From assembly GCA_052145775.1 (NCBI GenBank), contig JBKQNY010000156.1:1-25309 (forward strand): 25,309 bases of DNA, given 5' to 3'. Made by a program: the position numbers and the translations under genes. Positions 24,202 through 25,309 of the stretch are shown here, one piece after another (position 1 is the first letter of the stretch; each line of letters starts with the position of its first letter). This stretch comes from CAVYPR01 sp052145775 (GTDB taxonomy: Bacteria; Actinomycetota; Acidimicrobiia; Acidimicrobiales; RAAP-2). The notes under the pieces were generated by a model. It saw nothing but the letters and a program-made list of their open reading frames with translations. It was not told the origin of the DNA and made no database searches.

Positions 24202-24361
24202 CAACGGACTTCGTTGGGCGCTCGCACTGCGGCGCAGCTACGCATCGGCGAACGAGCAACAGCCGGCTTCCGCCGGCATTGCCGGGGCAGCTCAAGGGAA
24301 AGGCGTTCCGCCCTTGCACCTTTTGCGGGGACGCGGGCTTCGCCGGGAAGGCCGGCTTCCC
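24202..24361 (+). ncRNA. Candidate structured RNA element (three hairpins)
   Basis: CAACG-GACTT-CGTTG, GCCGGC-TTCC-GCCGGC and GGGAAG-GCCGG-CTTCCC are perfect stems of 5, 6 and 6 pairs with loops of 4-5 bases, at 24202-24216, 24262-24277 and 24345-24361. No known riboswitch core was recognised. GC-rich DNA yields such stems by chance, so confidence is low. Confidence 0.25.
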
Positions 24362-24395
24362 ACTTCGAGTTGGAACACGACAATGATCCGGTGGA

Positions 24396-24415
24396 TTCTC
24401 AATTCAATTTGAGAA
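24396..24415. promoter_or_regulatory. 7-bp inverted repeat in an AT-rich spot
   Basis: TTCTCAA (24396-24402) and TTGAGAA (24409-24415) form a perfect inverted repeat with a six-base spacer. It sits in the most AT-rich part of the leader, about 110 bases before the ATG of the last gene, and is a candidate regulator-binding site. Confidence 0.4.
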
Positions 24416-24523
24416 AAGAGTTGGCTGCGCGAACCCTCGGTAAACACAGCGTTATTTCGTTTGACGAGGTACTGCCGCGATGATATGAATCCCGCAAGCA
24501 CGGACTCGAGTGGGGAGAAATTC

Positions 24524-25309
24524 ATGGTGGGCTACGTCGCGCGGGGTGGGTCTCGGAACTTGAGGCGTGGCCGGACCGGCACGACGGTGCTCTTCGCATT
24601 CCTTACCCTTGCGCTGGCGACGCAGACGGCGCTTGTCGCCTCGGCTACGGCAGGCGCCGCCGCACCTCGCACCGCGCCGGTCGCCTGGACGCCGACATCA
24701 CCCTCGAGCTATCCGGACTCTCTGTCGTCAGTCCCGTTCGCCTCCGTGTCGTGCGTTTCGGCGACATTCTGCATGGCCGGACGGTACCTCCAAGCCACAT
24801 TGCCGGAAACAGATCGGAATCAGGCCCAATCTTTCAATGGCACGAAGTGGTCCAAGCCGACAACACTCAACGGAGGCGGCTACACGTCGTGCCCGACCAA
24901 GACGTTCTGTGCCAGCGTGAGCGCGAATGGGGCGGCGACGACGTGGAACGGCACCAAGTGGACGACGGCGGTGACAATCGACACGCACACGCCGACGGCG
25001 ATCTCCTGCGCCACGCCCACATTCTGTATGGCCGTCAACCGGGCCGGGAAGGCGGACGAGTGGAACGGCTCGACCTGGACCGCTCCGACCGTTCCGAACG
25101 CCAAAGCCATGTATTCGGTCTCTTGTCCCTCGAAGACATTCTGTGTGGCCGTAGGAACAGGTGGGTACGCCATCAGCTGGAACGGGAAGAAGTGGTCGTC
25201 GGACACAGTCATCGCCAAAACACCGAGTCGGACACTCACATCGGTGTCGTGCACGTCGGCGACATTCTGCGCGACGATGACCTCACAAGGCGACACTCTC
25301 GAGTGGGAT
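24524..25309 (+). CDS. Secreted 'SVSCxSxTFC' repeat protein, 3' end missing
   Basis: The frame is open from ATG at 24524 to the window end, 262 codons. The first 47 residues form a signal peptide: basic 'RNLRRGR', a hydrophobic core 'TVLFAFLTLALATQTALVA' and an AGAAA cleavage region. The rest consists of units of about 40 residues with 'SVSCxSxTFCxAV', a 'GxAxxWNGxxW' turn, and two cysteines each (SC and FC). Such units are predicted to be propeller blades of extracellular proteins in actinobacteria. No catalytic motif is visible, and domains beyond the edge are unknown. GGGGAG six bases upstream supports this start; an in-frame ATG at 24485 would bury the signal peptide. Confidence 0.8.
   Translation, partial: MVGYVARGGSRNLRRGRTGTTVLFAFLTLALATQTALVASATAGAAAPRTAPVAWTPTSPSSYPDSLSSVPFASVSCVSATFCMAGRYLQATLPETDRNQAQSFNGTKWSKPTTLNGGGYTSCPTKTFCASVSANGAATTWNGTKWTTAVTIDTHTPTAISCATPTFCMAVNRAGKADEWNGSTWTAPTVPNAKAMYSVSCPSKTFCVAVGTGGYAISWNGKKWSSDTVIAKTPSRTLTSVSCTSATFCATMTSQGDTLEWD

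Larger units (their letters stand above)
24082..24523 (+). other. Hairpin-rich leader of the last gene
   Basis: About 440 bases without a convincing gene. It holds three tight hairpins (24202-24216, 24262-24277 and 24345-24361), a 10-bp direct repeat CTGCGGCGCA (24191-24200 and 24227-24236), and a drop to AT-rich sequence near 24380-24480 containing an inverted repeat. The last bases include GGGGAG (24512-24517), the ribosome site of the following gene. The combination fits a structured 5' leader or small RNA, but I do not recognise a riboswitch class. Confidence 0.4.

Overview
The window is about 25 kb of GC-rich bacterial DNA, and the gene content points to an actinobacterium. The large secreted protein ends in 'GYWLVGSDGGVFAFGDA'-type repeats, and the last gene carries 'SVSCxSxTFC...WNGxxW' repeats. 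From memory, both are especially common in Acidimicrobiia, so an uncultured member of that class is my inference. The first ~40 bases are a poly-G/poly-C run that looks like a contig-end artefact.

Layout. (1) 1-1440, minus: a secreted PQQ-type beta-propeller protein cut by the window edge. (2) 1441-2121: no convincing gene; it holds a tRNA T-arm-like fragment and possible mobile-element debris. (3) 2122-3249, plus: a transaldolase/aldolase family enzyme. (4) 3250-3392: a convergent gap with three TGCA-centred palindromes. (5) 3393-4480, minus: a nucleotidyltransferase preceded by a frameshifted partner, resembling a two-gene toxin/antitoxin-like module. (6) 4679-10717, plus: a tight six-gene catabolic operon of DUF6282-like hydrolase A, TIM-barrel isomerase/epimerase, creatininase-family hydrolase, zinc-dependent dehydrogenase, IolO-like epimerase and DUF6282-like hydrolase B. 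Overlapping or closely spaced genes and good ribosome binding sites support co-transcription. (7) 11131-21357, plus: one giant exported protein of about 3,408 residues. It contains about 19-20 cysteine-paired carboxypeptidase-regulatory-like repeats, an Ig-like domain, eight TIG/IPT domains, a second Ig-like domain, an Fn3 domain and six C-terminal propeller-type repeats. (8) 21697-24081: a VOC-family protein, a PrmC-like methyltransferase coupled to a SnoaL-like protein on the opposite strand, and a four-helix membrane protein. (9) 24082-25309: a hairpin-rich leader and the start of another secreted repeat protein, cut by the right edge.

How the genes fit together. The operon's dehydrogenase, creatininase-family hydrolase and epimerase match, in family and order of action, the IolM-IolN-IolO steps of the Thermotoga maritima inositol route: oxidation of a cyclic ketose, hydrolytic ring opening and 3-epimerisation of the keto acid. 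Only the epimerase shows close motif-level similarity to its IolO counterpart. The two DUF6282-like paralogs that bracket the operon and the additional TIM-barrel enzyme are not part of that known pathway. No IolG-type dehydrogenase, transporter or regulator is visible. The best candidate for an undescribed system here is therefore a variant ring-opening pathway for an inositol-like or other cyclic polyol substrate. The substrate is inference.
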